In this document: positions 17,863-26,880 of the stretch, piece after piece
Position numbering within the stretch: position 1 is the stretch's first letter
Layout: each line of letters begins with the position of its first letter
Source: Planctomycetota bacterium
Lineage (GTDB): Bacteria; Planctomycetota; Planctomycetia; Pirellulales; Lacipirellulaceae
DNA length: 64,000 nt
Assembly: GCA_029259915.1 (NCBI GenBank)
Contig: JAJDED010000011.1
Span: forward strand, 62,001 to 126,000
Reading direction: 5' to 3'
The notes under the pieces: model-generated
Seen by the model: the letters and a program-made list of their open reading frames with translations, nothing else
The model's database searches: none
Told to the model about the DNA's origin: nothing
Translations under genes and position numbers: made by a program

Positions 17863-18177
17863 TCAAGAATCCTGAGTTGTCTCGATTTCGTCGTCAGAAG
17901 TACTTGGCGCAGAAGGATTTTCTGCGGAGTCGTCATGAGGCGTTGAAACCTCAGCGTCGTAGACCAAGCGTTGCGGCTCACTGTGCATGGCCTCGTTCAA
18001 GTCGGAATGAATATCCGAAAGGCCGCGACGAAAATCCGTAAAGCTTTTCCCCCAAGATCGCGCGACTTCAGGAAGTTTGCCACCATACAGCAGCAAGGCG
18101 ACCGTCGCCAGCAGAAGCATTTCTCCAGGACCGGGGCTCCAAAAGGCGAATAGAGCTTCAATATCAAGATGGGACAC
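17863..18177 (-). CDS. TatA/TatB-type twin-arginine translocase subunit
   Basis: The 104-residue product has a short membrane helix (about 18-35, GEMLLLATVALLLYGGKLPEVARSWG), then an amphipathic helix (SFTDFRRGLSDIHSDL) and an acidic, Ser/Thr-rich tail. This is the TatA/B plan, in which the subunit oligomerises to pass folded proteins across the inner membrane. The usual hinge motif FGxxKLP appears as YGGKLP. It lies 17 bases after another tatA-type gene, so the two form an operon. The longer tail might suggest a TatB role, but tail length alone cannot decide this. No tatC is in the window. Confidence 0.85.
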   Translation of the reverse strand: MSHLDIEALFAFWSPGPGEMLLLATVALLLYGGKLPEVARSWGKSFTDFRRGLSDIHSDLNEAMHSEPQRLVYDAEVSTPHDDSAENPSAPSTSDDEIETTQDS

Positions 18178-18194
18178 AACACGGCCCTATTGCG

Positions 18195-18446
18195 TTAAGC
18201 AGTTGTCGATGACTTCGAGTGAGTCGATTCCTGATCGTCATCACTATTATTTTTTTGATTCTCAATCGATGCTTTACCTTCGGCATCAATTTCCCCCTTA
18301 ATGCCCTTGCGAAATTCTGTAATGCCAACACCTAGCGATCGCATTACAGAAGGCAATCGCTTTCCAAATAGAAGTAATACGACTAGGCCTACGATTAGCA
18401 TTTCGGGCAGTCCCGGAAATCCAAAGGCCAACAGGGTTGAATCCAT
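18195..18446 (-). CDS. tatA: Sec-independent translocase subunit TatA
   Basis: The 83-residue product begins with a short membrane helix (FGFPGLPEMLIVGLVVLLLFGKRLPSVMRSLG), then an amphipathic helix (VGITEFRKGIKGEI) and a charged tail, a standard TatA. TatA forms the translocation pore of the twin-arginine pathway with TatC and TatB. The FGKRLP hinge is intact. It is the first of two adjacent tatA-type genes. The other gene differs in sequence throughout, so this is not a recent tandem duplication. Confidence 0.9.
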   Translation of the reverse strand: MDSTLLAFGFPGLPEMLIVGLVVLLLFGKRLPSVMRSLGVGITEFRKGIKGEIDAEGKASIENQKNNSDDDQESTHSKSSTTA

Positions 18447-18641
18447 GACTATCTCACCGACTTAAAAAAACGTCTGTTGCAAATTCCTTCACTTCTCACC
18501 CGCCCAGACCAAGTCTGTGCAAAGGCAAAAAGAGAGAGGCGAACGTACTCAATTCTACTGGCCTCAGGGGGCAAGTCAAACAGCGAAACCGCTCAGAAAT
18601 TCGAACCCGGGCAACGATTACACCGCTTTTGCTGGTTTCTC

Positions 18642-20411
18642 TTACCGTTGGACCGGATGCCAATGCTCGCGATCGGCCAATTCGCCGGACGGAACCGTGG
18701 GGCTGTAGCGATAGTAAACTTCGAGGCAAAGTGCGGACAATGCGGTCGTGTAAACACGGCCCCCGTAGCCGCCCCAGGTGGTGTTGGTATCCCAACTGCC
18801 ATCGTCCTGTTGGGTGGTCAGCAGCGCGGAGGTGAGTGCTTGGTTCCAGTTTTCCCACGCCTCGGTTGCGCTGGGGGATCGGGCGTTTTCCCGGTGCAAT
18901 GCGAGCGTGGCGTAATACCAAAAATAAAGGTTGCGCCGCTTGGCGTTGGGCGGCTCTTGAGAAATCGAGTCGATCGCTTCCGCCGACGCGGCCCGGCTCA
19001 AACCGGCGGCACCCCGGCTGGCGAGCAATTGCCGGCAGAATAGCGCCTCGGCAGTCATCGTGCGACTGGCAGGGGTTTCAGGCCGATAGCAAGCCAATCC
19101 GCCCGCCTTGCCACGTTTTACACGACGCATAAACCTTTCCACGCGTGTCCACGTCGCTTCAGGAACCGCAATGCCTGCCACCTCGGCGCTTTTGAGGACC
19201 ATCAGTTGCCAACCGAGTTGGCTCGTGTCGCCGGTGTCGCCACGTCGGTAGCGCCAGCCACCGTCGGTCGGATGTTGCATCGACAGCGCATAGCTCACCG
19301 CTGAAGTTGCCATCGGTTCGAGACGCTCGTCGTGCGTCAGCGCGAGAGCTTCGCAAACCGCAAACGTTGCCATGCTGTGGCAATACATGCGGGCAAACAA
19401 TTGTGCGTCGCCATAGAGCGAACCATCTGCGCGTTGCCGTTGGCGAAGATATTCCAACCCGCTTGCCACTTCGTGCGTGTACGAACCGTGGCGGTGCGTA
19501 TGCCCCGATCCGAGAAATGCGAGTAGCGCCAAACCCGTCACGCCGGTGTCGGCCTTGGTGCCCGCGCCATGCCGATCGTGCCCCAGTACAACTCGCTCTT
19601 CACCGCCGCCAAATTGCGACGCATTCCAACCGCCGTTGGCCGCCTGCGCATTGGCCAACCAACCCAACGCAGCGCGAACCGCCTTTTCGGTTTGAGGACT
19701 GCCGCCATTTTGAACAATCACCTGCTCACGATTCTTAGCGAACCGGTTGGCATAAGTTTTCTCAACCACAGGTTGAGCAACTGGTTTTTCAGGTTGTTGA
19801 GCGGCGTCGGCCTTTTGTTCCGGTGCCTCGCTTGGCTCCGCGGTTGGCGTCACTTGTGGTTTTGGTTCGTCTGGCACAGTTTCCACAGGTTCAGCCACCG
19901 GCATCAGCGACGGCGCTTCCAGCGGCGGGGCAGGGGGGAGGGGCGTTTCTGGCTCTTGGTGATCGACAATGTCGTCCATCGCGGCGGTGTCGGGACCGGG
20001 GTCGGTCGGAGCTGGCTCGGGAGGTTCCGGCGGGGAAAGTTCCGGAGCAATCAACGGCGAATCGTCCGGCTGTTCCCACTCGGGAGTGAGCTCCTGCTCG
20101 ACTTTTTCTTGTTGCTTGGGCAGCGTGATTGGCAACACGGCAACACGAATCGGCTGGTCGGAGCCCGCCTCGGGAGCACCGGCAACAATCTTCACGGTCA
20201 TCGCCGCACACGCCAACAGCACATGCACCCAAAGCGAGAGAATCGCATACTTCCGCCAAGGTTTCGCGCGACTCCAGCGGGTACGCAGCACGATCAGCAA
20301 TAGCACCGTCACGCCAGCCAAGATCGACCACATCACCAGCCAGGTGACGGCCGACAACCCCCAAATGGCAAGCATGGGTTGAATGGCCAAGGGTTGAAGA
20401 TGCTGCGTCAT
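18642..20411 (-). CDS. TonB-like membrane protein with squalene-cyclase-like C-terminal domain
   Basis: The 589-residue product has two N-terminal membrane segments (about 13-42 and 55-77). The second contains S59-x3-H63 (SLWVH), the spacing of the essential Ser/His pair in the TonB transmembrane helix. A Pro/Glu-rich spacer (about 80-215) follows, as in TonB. Instead of a TonB C-terminal domain, the rest (about 220-585) is an alpha-toroid of the prenyltransferase/squalene-oxidase-repeat type, with blocks such as NGGWNASQF, DGGWRYRRGDTG and DGSWDTNTTWGGYGG. The cyclase DxDD motif is not seen, so catalysis is doubtful. It follows exbD by three bases. An energy-coupled periplasmic binding protein is the likeliest role, by inference. 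Confidence 0.82.
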   Translation of the reverse strand: MTQHLQPLAIQPMLAIWGLSAVTWLVMWSILAGVTVLLLIVLRTRWSRAKPWRKYAILSLWVHVLLACAAMTVKIVAGAPEAGSDQPIRVAVLPITLPKQQEKVEQELTPEWEQPDDSPLIAPELSPPEPPEPAPTDPGPDTAAMDDIVDHQEPETPLPPAPPLEAPSLMPVAEPVETVPDEPKPQVTPTAEPSEAPEQKADAAQQPEKPVAQPVVEKTYANRFAKNREQVIVQNGGSPQTEKAVRAALGWLANAQAANGGWNASQFGGGEERVVLGHDRHGAGTKADTGVTGLALLAFLGSGHTHRHGSYTHEVASGLEYLRQRQRADGSLYGDAQLFARMYCHSMATFAVCEALALTHDERLEPMATSAVSYALSMQHPTDGGWRYRRGDTGDTSQLGWQLMVLKSAEVAGIAVPEATWTRVERFMRRVKRGKAGGLACYRPETPASRTMTAEALFCRQLLASRGAAGLSRAASAEAIDSISQEPPNAKRRNLYFWYYATLALHRENARSPSATEAWENWNQALTSALLTTQQDDGSWDTNTTWGGYGGRVYTTALSALCLEVYYRYSPTVPSGELADREHWHPVQR

Positions 20412-20414
20412 GAT

Positions 20415-20846
20415 TCACCGTCGCTTGGCATGAGGGCCATCGGCAATACGCACCGTAATACCCAATTCGGAAATCTGTGCATCCTTACACGCGGCAAGCG
20501 TAGCCGCCACATGTTGAAATGCACAAGCCGCGTCCCCGCGAATGACAACGCTAATGTTGGGATATTCCCTGCGGACCGCGGAAAGGCGCTCCGTGAGTTG
20601 CACGAGAGATACTTCTTTGCCATCAAGCGAGATTTCACCCGTCTGCTTCACGGCGACCACCCGCTGCTTGGGTGCGGAGGTCAACGCCGCCGCGGCTGCC
20701 ACTTCTGGCAATTCCAAATCGATATCGCGTTCCCGCTCAGAAAATTTTGTGGCCACCATAAAAAAAATAATCAGCAAGAACACGACGTCGATCATCGGCG
20801 TCAGGTTCAGCGAAGGCTGGTCGTCTTGCTGCGTCTTTAGGGGCAT
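20415..20846 (-). CDS. exbD: Biopolymer transport protein ExbD
   Basis: ExbD pairs with ExbB to use the proton gradient for work done by TonB-type proteins. The 143-residue product has the conserved single membrane segment with the protonatable Asp in LNLTPMIDVVFLLIIFFMVATKF. A periplasmic domain follows, resembling the family (VVAVKQTGEISLDGKEVSLVQLTERL, NISVVIRGDAACAFQHVAATLAACKDA). It lies 102 bases after exbB and directly before the TonB-like gene. TolR is an alternative, but the neighbouring TonB-like protein favours ExbD. Confidence 0.92.
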   Translation of the reverse strand: MPLKTQQDDQPSLNLTPMIDVVFLLIIFFMVATKFSERERDIDLELPEVAAAAALTSAPKQRVVAVKQTGEISLDGKEVSLVQLTERLSAVRREYPNISVVIRGDAACAFQHVAATLAACKDAQISELGITVRIADGPHAKRR

Positions 20847-20948
20847 GGCAGAGGAAAGGGGGAAGGATAAAGGGGGAAGGCGAAAATGAGTATGGATATT
20901 GTCATAGCCGCCGGCGGGAGCCGGTGGTTCGCTTGCGGTTTCGCCGCG

Positions 20949-21764
20949 TTACGCTGCCTTTTTTGTCTTGGTATTTCGTGGTCCGCGGGTGCGGCGTTCT
21001 TCGAGTGCCTCGGCTGAAATCAGGTTCACTAAGTCTTGCCCCCGTTGGTCGATTTCCATCACCAGCATGTCGACACGTCCCACAAACCAGAGGTATAGAA
21101 TCAATGCAGGAATGGCAACCGAAAGCCCGGCCGCCGTCGACAGGAGCGCCCCGCTAATGCCCCCCGCCAACAAATCGGGCCGACCCATCGCCGAACTGCC
21201 GGCGATGGCTTCAAACGCTTCCATCATTCCCCAGACAGTTCCCAACAATCCCATCAAGGGACAAACTGTTGCCACTCCGTTGATCACCCGCAAGAATCGT
21301 CGCATGTGGTTGGCGGAGCGCTCCCCTTCGTCGAGCACCGCTTGTTCGACTTCCACCGCCGGTTTGCCCCACTTGCGCACCGCGGCAGCAAACACGTCGG
21401 CCACGTGGCTGTCGTCTTCCAAACAGCGACGCAGCGCTTCTGGTCGATCCAGGGCGCCCTCACTAATTTGCAAAAGAAACCGCTCCGAAAACAGCCGCGG
21501 TACCACCCGACTGCGTCGTAAACTTACCGTCCGCTCGAATACCACGAGCAGCAGCACAAAGGAGCACAACACAATCGGAAACAACAACGGCCCACCCGCC
21601 AGCAGCATGTCCCACAGACTTTTTGTAGAACCTGAATCTGGAAGAGGCCCCTCGGCCGCTTCCTGGGCAAAGGCCGCCGACACCATCCACGCGTTGATCA
21701 GAAACGAGGCGAGAACGGGAGTTCTTGGAATGTGTCGCTGAATGTTCGTGATGCACCTCATCAT
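20949..21764 (-). CDS. exbB: MotA/TolQ/ExbB proton channel protein
   Basis: The 271-residue product has a signal-like N-terminus (about 14-34, ending VSAAFAQEA), then three membrane segments. The first is near 55-75 ([21 protein letters not shown]). The other two lie in the conserved MotA/TolQ/ExbB region ([34 protein letters not shown], then [34 protein letters not shown]). It would form the proton channel with ExbD, which follows. A start two residues in (MRCITN) is equally possible. The TPR gene upstream ends 20 bases away, so they are probably co-transcribed. Confidence 0.92.
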   Translation of the reverse strand: MMRCITNIQRHIPRTPVLASFLINAWMVSAAFAQEAAEGPLPDSGSTKSLWDMLLAGGPLLFPIVLCSFVLLLVVFERTVSLRRSRVVPRLFSERFLLQISEGALDRPEALRRCLEDDSHVADVFAAAVRKWGKPAVEVEQAVLDEGERSANHMRRFLRVINGVATVCPLMGLLGTVWGMMEAFEAIAGSSAMGRPDLLAGGISGALLSTAAGLSVAIPALILYLWFVGRVDMLVMEIDQRGQDLVNLISAEALEERRTRGPRNTKTKKAA

Positions 21765-21784
21765 TGTTTGCCTTGTTGTTGCCC

Positions 21785-24211
21785 TTACCGAGTTTGTGTG
21801 GTTCGGCTTGCTGCCAATTTCAACCGTGCATGCAGCTGCGGCTCAGGCTCCGTGCCGGGCCAGCTTTTTAGTGCCTGCAAATATACGGCCTGTGCTTTGT
21901 CCCATTGGTTTTCCAGTTCCCAACATTTCCCCGCCTGCAGGGCAGCCCGTGCACGCCAATCGGCTGGGCCCTCGCCGTCAATCAGTGTGGTGTAAGCTTT
22001 TCGGGCGCGGGTGAAAGCGCGCTGATGAAAAAAGGTTTCTCCGATCATCCATTGAGCCATCACGGCAGTTTCTGAATCCTCGGCGGTTGGGTTGCTCAAC
22101 ACTTCGCGGTAGGCCGTGCGTGCTTGCGCCATCTCTCCCTGCCCAGCCAATGCGCGACCCCGCAGGTAATCGACTTCGTATCGCAGTTCAAAATCCGGAT
22201 ACTTGCGGTTGATCTCTGCAACGATTTCCAGCACCTCCGTCCACTGTTGTCGGCGTGCCGCAAGTTGCGCACGACGCAATGGCACCATGGCCACCCAAGG
22301 TTCCGTCAACCCGGCAGTTTGCAGTTCGAGCTTGTCGAACAATTTGCGAGCCTGCGCGAGTTGCCGCGTGCGATATTCCGCTTCCGCCTGCCAAAACCGA
22401 AGCTGAATCCGTTCCGGCCCTTGCTCCAATTTCTCGATTGCTTCGGCAGTAATTGTTTTGACCACAGGCCAACGATTTTCCGCGGCCTCGAGTTGACATT
22501 TCAATACGAGTGTCTTTCCCATCAGTCGTTTAGTTTGTTTGGAGTGCTTTGCCGAACGAAATTCGGCCAGCAACCAATCGACATATTCGAGGGCTTCACC
22601 GCTATCTTTTTCATCGGCTGCCGAGCGGGCTAGCCAATAGGCGGCATCTATGGCTTGGGCACTCTGGGGGAACTTTGCCAGCAAATCGCGGAAAAGAATC
22701 GCCGCATCGTCGGTCCGATGTTCCGCAACAGCGATCCAAGCCAGGGTGGAAACTGTCTCCGCTTGATGCGGCGAAGCAGGAACCTCGGCCAACAGTTGCT
22801 CGAGCAATTTGCGAGACTCTCGATATTGGCCCAGTCGGTGATGCAACCGGGCCGCAAGCCGAATCGCTTCTGCGCGCTTTGGCGAAGTCTGTTTCCGCTC
22901 GGCAAGTTCGTAATACGCCGCCAGCGCACCGTCAAAGTGCCCATCACGCTGCAGAATGACTGCCTCTTCCAATAACTTCGAGGCAGTTGGTTCCGACTCG
23001 GTCTTCTCTTGGTTCGGCGAGCTTTCATCAATCGCGGCTAAGTATTCGCTCGCGGGATTCTGCGTTTGAAGTTCCGCAACGGCCTCGCGAAATGCCGGTT
23101 CGTCGTCTTCCGCCCGCGCCACACGCGCCAGCCCCCACAGCGCGTCGTCGGTCCACGCACTTTGCGGATGGTCGGCTAGCAATTGGCGGAACCGATTGCG
23201 TGCTTCGTCAAACTCTCCCGCTTGGAACTCACACTCCGCGGCGTAGAACAACATTGAGTCGCGCTGGGGAAGTTTGGCTCCGGATGCCAGAGCCGTGCGC
23301 AGCTGTTCGCTCGCCCGGGCCCAATCGCCTTTGCCGTAGGCTGCCATTCCCAGCAATTGGTGATAGTCTGCCACCCACTGCTGTTGGCTGAAGAGCGGGG
23401 CGACTTCTTCGCTAATCGCGTCGTACTCGCCCAGCTTCCACAACGACCACCCAGCCGCAACTCGCGCACGCGGCGCAAAAGGGCTTTTGGCGAAACGCCG
23501 AGGTATTTCGCGAAATTGCTGCAACGCGCCGCGTGTTTCCCCCGATTTGTATTTTGCACGACCCAACAACAAACAAGCTTCCCCGGCAATCGCGGTATTT
23601 TCGTGTTCCGTCAGTCGCCCCAATGCAACGGCTACTTGATCGGATTGGTCAGCCTGTAGTAACGCTTTCGCCAAGCGAAGTCGGGCATCTTCCAACCGTG
23701 TGCTTTGAGGGTAACTGGCCACCACCAGGCGGTAGACTTCAATCGCCCGATCAGTGTTGCCCACAGCCAGCGCCATGTCGCCCAAATAAATGTACGCAAA
23801 GGCAGCCGACGAATCGTGTGGAAACTCGCCAACAAATCGCAAGAGCGCCAATTGAGCCGACGTCGCATCTCCGGCAAACCAAGTCGCTTCTCCCGACCGA
23901 AATAAGGCACGCGTTGCGAATTGGTCGGTGCCTGCCGCAAGCACGGCAAAATACTGTTGGCGGGCCGACGCGTAATCGCCCAACTGCATCTGGCATTCGC
24001 CCAGATAGAACTGCGCGGCAATGCGAGTGGTTTGGTCTTGCGAGGAATCCGCACAGCGGGCAAATTGCGCGGCAGCGGCTTGCCACTTTTCATGTTGGTA
24101 GAGCCGCGAAGCCTCCACAAGAGCGGCCTGCTCAGCACCACATCGCAGACAGGGCATCAAGAGCGCGCAAACAGCCAGTCCCTGCAAACTTCGGCGGATG
24201 ACCTTCGGCAT
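21785..24211 (-). CDS. Periplasmic TPR protein upstream of exbB
   Basis: The 808-residue product has a signal peptide (about 1-26, [19 protein letters not shown]) with a cysteine near the end that could serve as a lipid anchor, though the box is not canonical. The rest is made of many TPR-like helical pairs, with hydrophobic and Gly/Ala patterning such as [23 protein letters not shown] and [32 protein letters not shown]. It resembles the periplasmic YbgF/CpoB-type TPR proteins found beside Tol and Exb systems. As first gene of the exbB-exbD-TonB-like unit it may be a periplasmic partner. This role is inferred. Confidence 0.8.
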   Translation of the reverse strand: MPKVIRRSLQGLAVCALLMPCLRCGAEQAALVEASRLYQHEKWQAAAAQFARCADSSQDQTTRIAAQFYLGECQMQLGDYASARQQYFAVLAAGTDQFATRALFRSGEATWFAGDATSAQLALLRFVGEFPHDSSAAFAYIYLGDMALAVGNTDRAIEVYRLVVASYPQSTRLEDARLRLAKALLQADQSDQVAVALGRLTEHENTAIAGEACLLLGRAKYKSGETRGALQQFREIPRRFAKSPFAPRARVAAGWSLWKLGEYDAISEEVAPLFSQQQWVADYHQLLGMAAYGKGDWARASEQLRTALASGAKLPQRDSMLFYAAECEFQAGEFDEARNRFRQLLADHPQSAWTDDALWGLARVARAEDDEPAFREAVAELQTQNPASEYLAAIDESSPNQEKTESEPTASKLLEEAVILQRDGHFDGALAAYYELAERKQTSPKRAEAIRLAARLHHRLGQYRESRKLLEQLLAEVPASPHQAETVSTLAWIAVAEHRTDDAAILFRDLLAKFPQSAQAIDAAYWLARSAADEKDSGEALEYVDWLLAEFRSAKHSKQTKRLMGKTLVLKCQLEAAENRWPVVKTITAEAIEKLEQGPERIQLRFWQAEAEYRTRQLAQARKLFDKLELQTAGLTEPWVAMVPLRRAQLAARRQQWTEVLEIVAEINRKYPDFELRYEVDYLRGRALAGQGEMAQARTAYREVLSNPTAEDSETAVMAQWMIGETFFHQRAFTRARKAYTTLIDGEGPADWRARAALQAGKCWELENQWDKAQAVYLQALKSWPGTEPEPQLHARLKLAASRTTQTR

Positions 24212-24431
24212 GTTTGACTTTCTCTTGCTTGCCCCCCACCGACAACAAAGAAGTTAAACAAAATTGGCTTGCTGGATCCCCCAATTTTCGGAAATCACAG
24301 CAAGCCGCGTGGCATAAATTTAAGTGCACTCGGAAAAATGAAGAATGGATTTTTATGAATTAAGGATGGCTGAACCCCGCGGTTCATCACTTATAAATCA
24401 AAACTCCGTGGTAAACCTCAATCATCACTAG

Positions 24432-25019
24432 CTAAAACTGGCTTCCCGATCCCGTATCGACATTGCCCACCATGTGTAGATGGTTGTGATCGATGTAGAT
24501 CACTTCCTGCGAATCTTCGTCCCTGAGCGTATGTGGCACGGGCCAACCGATGCGACGCACGTCCTCGAAATAGATCGTGCATTTGTAATGTGCATGGTGT
24601 TGCTGTGCCGGCCCAATCATCGGGTAGACCCGCGGTGGGTCGATGTAGTCGGAAATCTTTTCCCTGACGATACGTACGTTGTTTCGGCTATGCTCGTGCA
24701 GCATGGGGATTCCACCCTGAACAGGATTCGCTTTTTCGAGAGCTCGCATCACTTCGTCGTCGCTGGGTGGATCGAGCGCTACGATATTCGCGCCTGACGT
24801 AATCGGTCCCAAGATCGGTACGCGGTCGTAACGTTCGTGTTGCCAGAACTCGTCTTCCTTCTTCTTTTGAAGATAGGGACTAATCGGCACAGGAACCGCG
24901 AAGGGGCCCAGGCTTGGTCCTAACGTGCTAAGGCCCCAGTAACAACCGGTGCTCGTAAGCGAACTGACGCCCAGTACCAGTGCCAGAATCGCTTTGGTGA
25001 ATTGATTTGGTCGTGACAT
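24432..25019 (-). CDS. Predicted lipoprotein of unknown function
   Basis: The 195-residue product has a signal peptide with a lipobox (LTSTGC, Cys at about 26), so it should be lipid-anchored. After the Cys the sequence is Pro-rich (FAVPVPISPYLQKKKEDEFW). It then becomes polar with a His-rich patch (GPAQQHHAHYKCTIYF) and ends in ESGSGSQF-type polar residues (actual end GSGSQF). I do not recognise the family. It stands alone, with gaps of about 220 and 400 bases on either side. The clean signal sequence and coding bias support a real gene. Confidence 0.75.
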   Translation of the reverse strand: MSRPNQFTKAILALVLGVSSLTSTGCYWGLSTLGPSLGPFAVPVPISPYLQKKKEDEFWQHERYDRVPILGPITSGANIVALDPPSDDEVMRALEKANPVQGGIPMLHEHSRNNVRIVREKISDYIDPPRVYPMIGPAQQHHAHYKCTIYFEDVRRIGWPVPHTLRDEDSQEVIYIDHNHLHMVGNVDTGSGSQF

Positions 25020-25255
25020 CGATTCTACCTTTGTCCCTCAAGTGATTCGGCCGAATGCCGTGGCCACCCGGGTTCCAGTGGAGATCTTTACGTAAACGAA
25101 AATGCGAAATACATAAAACAGAAATACATAAAACAAATGCCACCGCGAGCGTCCCTGCTGCGATGACCTAATAGTTATCGAGTGAGTCTGGGTAAAACTT
25201 GCGGGTAATTCCGATTGTGAGGGGAAAAAATTGAACCAAGTTGATCTCGTCGTTA

Positions 25256-25348
25256 GCTAGCAGAGAGCCGAGAGCCGAGAGGCAAGAGCCAGAAAGACAG
25301 CTCCTTATTTCTGGCTCTTAGCTTTCAGCTCTTCTCTTTCCGCTCTGA
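25256..25348. repeat. Inverted repeat with 7-nt units
   Basis: The left part is a run of heptamers (GAGAGCC, GAGAGCC, GAGAGGC, AAGAGCC). After a short centre the right part answers with CTGGCTC, TTAGCTT and TCAGCTC. It lies downstream of the BON-protein terminator and upstream of the lipoprotein gene, in a gap of about 400 bases otherwise without features. Confidence 0.8.
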
Positions 25349-25352
25349 AAAC

Positions 25353-25388
25353 AAAAAACCCTCGCCAGCATGCACTGCTGGCAAGGGT
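25353..25388 (-). terminator. Intrinsic terminator after the BON-protein gene
   Basis: On the minus strand a hairpin with 13-base arms (25376-25388 and 25358-25370, one mismatch, 5-base loop) is followed directly by TTTTTTG. It lies about 30 bases after the stop of the gene at 25418-26182. It is the clearest rho-independent terminator in the window. Confidence 0.88.
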
Positions 25389-25417
25389 CTTGTTGAATTC
25401 GGTCTCAGGATGCTCGA

Positions 25418-26182
25418 CTACTTGCTGTCTTTGAAGTCGAGGAACCACCACCCATCGTCCCATTCCAAAGTCACTTTGCGCCAGCCCAAAGGTACTTGTG
25501 GATAAGGATAGAACGGGCCAATGTAAGGCCACGCCGAGGGCGAATACTGTTTCGGATACGTCAGTGCCGCGTAGTTTGGCGAAGCGGCATAGCTGGGCCA
25601 GGCGTAGCCGGGCACCTGCGGATTGTCGTAATTAACGGCTTGTCCCATCGCAGCGGGAACATGTCCGCCACCAGCAGGTCCCATCATTGGGCCACCCTGG
25701 GGTCCGCCCTGATACGAAGCCTGTTGGCTGAAATTCGCAGGCTGCACTCCACCCATACGGGCATAAGGCACCGGCATGTTGTTGCTGCGTGCAGACTGTC
25801 TTGAGCGTACGCGGCTGGCCGTCTTTCTCAGTGTTGGAGCAGACTGCATGCTGGCACTCTCGACTTGTGTGTCCCTTTGTGGCTGAGTTTCCACGGGACG
25901 CTCTATCGTAAGCTTGCTTACAACGTGAGCGACCCCGTCGCTGTTGCTAGCGATTTGAACTGCTAATCGCTTTTGCTCCTGACTGGTAACCGTTCCCATC
26001 AGCCAGGCGACGCCGTCCTTGTACTTGACGCCAACACGGTAGTTTTTGAGCTGGCCGCTCTCTTTCAAGTCGTTGGCGATTAGCTGGGCCTGGGTTTCGT
26101 CGTTCGCCGCAGCGTCCGAACATTGACAGGCGAGTCCACCTATGACCGCAGCCATGGCAAGACCTAAGATAAAGCTCCGCAT
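25418..26182 (-). CDS. Secreted BON-domain protein
   Basis: The 254-residue product has a signal peptide (about 1-27, ILGLAMAAVIGGLACQCSDAAA). A BON domain follows at about 28-95 (ANDLKESGQLKNYRVGVKYKDGVAWLMGTVTSQEQKRLAVQIA...GVAHVVSKL). BON domains bind phospholipids or act in envelope stability (as in OsmY). The rest is a Gly/Pro/Tyr/Met-rich tail (GGPQGGPMMGPAGGG, PYPQVPLGWRKVTLEWDDGWWFLDF). The Cys residues at the signal end raise the option of a lipoprotein. It has its own terminator and is probably monocistronic. Confidence 0.85.
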   Translation of the reverse strand: MRSFILGLAMAAVIGGLACQCSDAAANDETQAQLIANDLKESGQLKNYRVGVKYKDGVAWLMGTVTSQEQKRLAVQIASNSDGVAHVVSKLTIERPVETQPQRDTQVESASMQSAPTLRKTASRVRSRQSARSNNMPVPYARMGGVQPANFSQQASYQGGPQGGPMMGPAGGGHVPAAMGQAVNYDNPQVPGYAWPSYAASPNYAALTYPKQYSPSAWPYIGPFYPYPQVPLGWRKVTLEWDDGWWFLDFKDSK

Positions 26183-26367
26183 TGTCCCCCTCCTGAATAA
26201 TTCTTGACCGCAGTTTGTCGAGCGATGTTTTGCAGACGCACGAAAAACTGCAAACAGACGAGTTGCTTGGTCTGTAAAGAAGTTTCGGCAGTCGGCGCTG
26301 CGGAAAGGGAGCTTTTTTCCGATTTTAATGATGATCGCGTGCTAGCACGCACAGAATCATCGTTCTG

Positions 26368-26655
26368 CTATTCGAACGTAGCCAGTGCGGTTTGGCGGTG
26401 TCCAAAATCGGCCGTTGCTGTCACGATCATCATGACCAACGTTACCGCAGACAACGGCCAAATTGCCAAACAAGCGACGTGCCCCACGATCGTCGCGAAA
26501 GCGATCAGCACCAAGCAAGCGAAGAAACTCACGTGCGCAAGCAGTTCACGCCGACCACCAGCCTGCATCCGAGCCGCCCATGCCGTACCCAAACCAAGTA
26601 CGTGCAAAACAATCCAAACTGCTTGCAGGGCGAGTAGAAGGTTCGTGGAAGGCAT
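26368..26655 (-). CDS. Small four-helix membrane protein
   Basis: The 95-residue product is very hydrophobic, with three or four predicted membrane segments (LLLALQAVWIVLHVLGLGTAWAA, LLAHVSFFACLVLIAFATIVGHVACL, AIWPLSAVTLVMMIVTATADF). GAGAT five bases before the ATG could serve as ribosome site. I do not recognise the family. The opposite strand also has an open frame here, but its product is Arg/Cys-rich without pattern, so the minus-strand membrane protein is the better call. Confidence 0.65.
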   Translation of the reverse strand: MPSTNLLLALQAVWIVLHVLGLGTAWAARMQAGGRRELLAHVSFFACLVLIAFATIVGHVACLAIWPLSAVTLVMMIVTATADFGHRQTALATFE

Positions 26656-26880
26656 GGGGGATCTCTTTCCGATTTACAATAGAAGCGGCCCGCCGCTTGC
26701 AGCTTAGCGAAACCAACGCGAATGGCATGCCATTCGAAAAAGCAAGAATGCTTGCACCGAATTACAGGCGAAACCCAAGAAAAACCATTTAGGCCCGTTG
26801 CGCAAACCTTACCGATCAGAGTAAACATGCCACTGGAATTGAAACTTTTACAACCGGCCGTCTCAGTTTGAGTCGTGCGA

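Noticed and set aside
26204..26707. Plus-strand frame opposite the small membrane protein
   Set aside because: It has Cys/Arg/Lys-rich composition and no domain, whereas the minus strand gives clear membrane helices and a plausible ribosome site.
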